A DNA stretch of 40,635 nt, from the NCBI GenBank assembly GCA_003151535.1, contig PLXT01000115.1:97943-138577 (forward strand). Reading direction: 5' to 3'. Origin of the DNA: Methanobacterium sp. Lineage in GTDB: Archaea; Methanobacteriota; Methanobacteria; Methanobacteriales; Methanobacteriaceae. This document shows, one piece after another, positions 38,288 through 40,635 of this stretch. The translations under genes and the position numbers were made by a program. A model generated the notes under the pieces. That model did no database searches. It was given only the letters and a program-made list of their open reading frames with translations, and was not told where the DNA came from. Every line of letters begins with the position of its first letter. The stretch's first letter is position 1.

Positions 38288-39682
38288 TTATTTAAATCTT
38301 TTAATCAAATTGTTCTGGGGGTGTGGGATATTCATAGTGAATCCACGGTTAGTCTCCTTAACCTCCTTTATATCCTCTAATTCAACTTTACCGTTGGGTA
38401 TTATAGGCTCATTCTGTATGGGTTGTCTGATAACTATACTTTCTGGGGTATCTTCTACCTCTTCAGGAATTTCAACCTCATTAGTATCTTCAAACGCCTC
38501 AAGAGGGGCTTCTGGTATAGATTCTTCAATTTGGATCTCTTCGGCTATAGGTTCTTCAATTATTTCAGCGGATTTAACCTCTTCGATAATCTCCGATTCT
38601 TGTATTTCTTCTGGGATTTCAGTAACCTTCAATTCCTCTATTTCTTGTGACGCTTCTTTCGGTATCTCAATAATATGGTTACTAGGTATTTCGTACATAG
38701 GTATAAAGTCTTCAATTTTCTCGTATACTATTGGTACTTCTTTAATTTTTACTTCTTCTAATGGAGCTAACTCTTCTATTTTTTCGTCGCTTACAACATC
38801 GCTTACAACATCATCCGTTATCGTTTTATAATCTTCTTCTTCTTTTGGTACAATAATTAGTTTGGGAATTTCGGATTCTATTTTATCAGACTCAATCTCT
38901 AATTGCTGTACTTTGTTATAAGAAATCACTAGTGCAACTGCCAGCGGATCAAAAACAAAAATTAATAATAATACAAACCAATTAACAACCTTACCCATTG
39001 GTTGCCCCGTTAGTTCAGACAAATATTTCAATGGACCAATTTCACTTGTACTAGTACTCTTAGATTGTGCGATTATCGCCTGATTAGAATATAAGTTTGA
39101 TGAATCTAGTAAGATGGTATTTTTAGCATTTAGGGTATCGATATCTTTATTTAAAATTTGAATCTCTAAGGTTGCAGCCTTTATATCACTTCTAACCCTA
39201 TTTCTGTTAGTATTCGTTGTCGCACCGTCCAATCTTGTTTCTTGATTAGTTCTTAAGCCTCCTAGTTGTTCTACTCTTTTGGTTTTGTTATTTATAATAA
39301 CTTGATTATCCGACATATTCTTATCATACAAGATTTTTTTGTTATTTAAAACAGTAATTTCATTTTCACTTATTTGATATTTGTTAGCTGTTTTTTGGTA
39401 TGCGTTTGATAAAAATCCATATATACCAGCAGATGTTATACATACCAATATAATAACACCCACAGATAGATAGATTCTTAAACCTGTGGATATTTTACTC
39501 CAAAATCTTTGCAATAAACTTACAGCAATTATTTTACTAAACTCCAATGAACTGGCCATAATAATTACTGCTAAACTAGCACCAGCAAATAACTGACTTA
39601 ATCCAAAAACTGAGTAATATGCCGCACAACCAGCAACCAAAAAGGCCGAAATTGCAACAATATGACTAAATCTTATTTTCAT
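38288..39682 (-). CDS. four-helix membrane protein with coiled coil and Glu/Ile-rich tail, 464 aa
   Basis: Hydrophobic segments lie at about 8-25, 30-50, 70-92 and 232-255. Residues about 95-215 form a coiled coil between helices 3 and 4. The last 190 residues are very acidic with irregular EIPEE and EIIEE repeats. The N-terminal pattern AYYSVFGLSQLFAG is known from unassigned proteins of other Bacteroidota phages. It may shape or bind the inner membrane; function unknown. It is one base from the amidase gene. Confidence 0.65.
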   Translation of the reverse strand: MKIRFSHIVAISAFLVAGCAAYYSVFGLSQLFAGASLAVIIMASSLEFSKIIAVSLLQRFWSKISTGLRIYLSVGVIILVCITSAGIYGFLSNAYQKTANKYQISENEITVLNNKKILYDKNMSDNQVIINNKTKRVEQLGGLRTNQETRLDGATTNTNRNRVRSDIKAATLEIQILNKDIDTLNAKNTILLDSSNLYSNQAIIAQSKSTSTSEIGPLKYLSELTGQPMGKVVNWFVLLLIFVFDPLAVALVISYNKVQQLEIESDKIESEIPKLIIVPKEEEDYKTITDDVVSDVVSDEKIEELAPLEEVKIKEVPIVYEKIEDFIPMYEIPSNHIIEIPKEASQEIEELKVTEIPEEIQESEIIEEVKSAEIIEEPIAEEIQIEESIPEAPLEAFEDTNEVEIPEEVEDTPESIVIRQPIQNEPIIPNGKVELEDIKEVKETNRGFTMNIPHPQNNLIKRFK

Positions 39683-39779
39683 ATTTTTTTAAATAAATAT
39701 CATTCATTCATAATTGAAATGAACAAAGCATGTGAATTGTGTCTTAATTTTCGTAAAATGATTAATAATTTCCAAAGTT

Positions 39780-40604
39780 TTAATCATTTATTGACAGGAA
39801 TAAATCTCGTGAATTATATCTTAACTTCTTTAGCGCCTTGCTTTTCACCTGACGAATTCTCTCTTTTGTTAAACCATATTTTTCACCGATTGCCTCAAGA
39901 GTCATAGATTCGCAATCTCTATTCACACCGTAATAACATTCAACAATATCTCTTTCTCTCTCATCTAAAATAGATAACGTCTTATTTAATTGTTTCTTTA
40001 TTCTATCATCAACAATTGTTTCCTCATCTTCTTCTGAAGCTATTAAATTAATAATTTCGTCGCCATCCTCATTTACAACGTCATTTAAAGACGCGCATTT
40101 AGGATACGTGAATAACTCCACGGGTTCGTTATTTTCGTCAAATATCTCACCATAGATGGGCTCACGCTCATTTTGAAGTTGGAACCTTTCGATTTCTTTT
40201 TTTAAGTTGGAGACTTTATTGATTACATTGGCGGGGAGCCTAATCATTCTAGCGTTTTCATTTAAGCTTTGTATTATGGATTGTTTAATCCACCAAACAG
40301 CATAAGATATGAATCTAAATCCTCTCGTATGGTCAAATCTTGTCGCGGCTTTTACGAGACCATAGTTTCCTTCACTGACTAAATCAGCTAATGATAAACC
40401 TTGATTCTGATACTCCTTAGCGATGGAGACTACGAATTTTAAATTGGAGTTAATTAATTTCTCAGTCGCTTCTCTGCTACCATTCTGAATTTCTTTAGCT
40501 AAAAGAACTTCTTCATCTGAAGATAACAATACTGATTTTCTTACATCTTTAAAATACTTCGATAAACTGTTTTCGTTTTCAAAACTTACATTCTTTTTAA
40601 TCAT
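39780..40604 (-). CDS. sigma-70 family RNA polymerase sigma factor, RpoD-like
   Basis: It directs RNA polymerase to promoters. Region 1.2/2 is complete (SLSKYFKDVRKSVLLSSDEEV, LKFVVSIAKEYQNQGLSLAD, EGNYGLVKAATRFD, RGFRFISYAVWWIKQSI). Region 3 follows (MIRLPANVINKVSN) and region 4 ends with LEAIGEKYGLTKERIRQVKSKAL, the helix-turn-helix that reads the -33 element. At 274 aa it lacks a long region 1.1, like the primary sigma factor of Bacteroidota. The six TTG-N20-TAnnTTTG promoters here fit this type of sigma factor. It may take over host RNA polymerase for late or middle genes. Confidence 0.95.
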   Translation of the reverse strand: MIKKNVSFENENSLSKYFKDVRKSVLLSSDEEVLLAKEIQNGSREATEKLINSNLKFVVSIAKEYQNQGLSLADLVSEGNYGLVKAATRFDHTRGFRFISYAVWWIKQSIIQSLNENARMIRLPANVINKVSNLKKEIERFQLQNEREPIYGEIFDENNEPVELFTYPKCASLNDVVNEDGDEIINLIASEEDEETIVDDRIKKQLNKTLSILDERERDIVECYYGVNRDCESMTLEAIGEKYGLTKERIRQVKSKALKKLRYNSRDLFLSIND

Positions 40605-40635
40605 CTAAAACCTACATTTACCTAAAATTGTTATT

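Noticed and set aside
38310..38831. Plus-strand Ser/Ile-rich frame of 173 codons
   Set aside because: Mirror of the Glu/Ile repeat tail of the membrane protein on the minus strand.

Overview
The window reads as a piece of a large, AT-rich, tailed-phage genome (T4-like lineage) infecting a member of the Bacteroidota. Phage evidence: a T4 gp23-like capsid segment, a T4 gp30-type ATP DNA ligase, T4 Rnl1- and Rnl2-type RNA ligases, a GH24 lysozyme, an amidase, a possible spanin pair, a dNMP kinase-like protein and a large tRNA array. Bacteroidota evidence: a full RpoD-like sigma factor of the short Bacteroidota form, a histone H1 (Hc1)-like protein, almost no Shine-Dalgarno sequences, and six promoters of the form TTG-N20-TAnnTTTG. 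Nearly everything is on the minus strand; only three small genes are on the plus strand.

Layout from left to right: a cut GIY-YIG nuclease gene and small unknowns; a 2H phosphoesterase, a gp23-like fragment, a PTH2-like protein and an Rnl2-type RNA ligase (1-4083); a metallophosphoesterase preceded by a chain of tiny, mostly coupled, repeat-rich genes (4184-6207); DNA ligase and Rnl1-type RNA ligase (6204-8739); a secreted beta-helix/PKD protein (8810-10690); a kinase-2H (CPD) fusion, a zinc-ribbon protein and lysozyme (11193-13031); a tRNA array with unusual members and other structured RNAs (13145-16314); CCA-adding enzyme and a 679-residue multidomain protein (17536-20733); small genes with further tRNAs, a second PTH2-like gene and a class I release factor gene broken by two in-frame UGA codons (20775-24399); an unidentified structured RNA region and a tmRNA (24925-25697); ClpP and DnaJ (25793-27990); unknowns, an H1-like protein and charged, probably virion-related proteins (28037-36368); a lysis-like cluster (36466-38287); a four-helix membrane protein; and the sigma factor.

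The genes suggest one theme: keeping translation going in a damaged host. RNA end-healing (kinase-CPD, 2H), sealing (two RNA ligases), CCA addition, two PTH2-like proteins, a tmRNA whose long tag ends in LAFA, a ClpP gene next to it, a release factor lacking domain 1, and about nineteen tRNA genes could together replace, repair and recycle translation components. Several tRNAs are structurally odd: two appear to lack a D arm and have a 21-24 nt variable region, two have Asn or His anticodons on long-variable-arm bodies, and two have 8-nt anticodon loops. Whether these are specialised or decaying cannot be settled from sequence alone.
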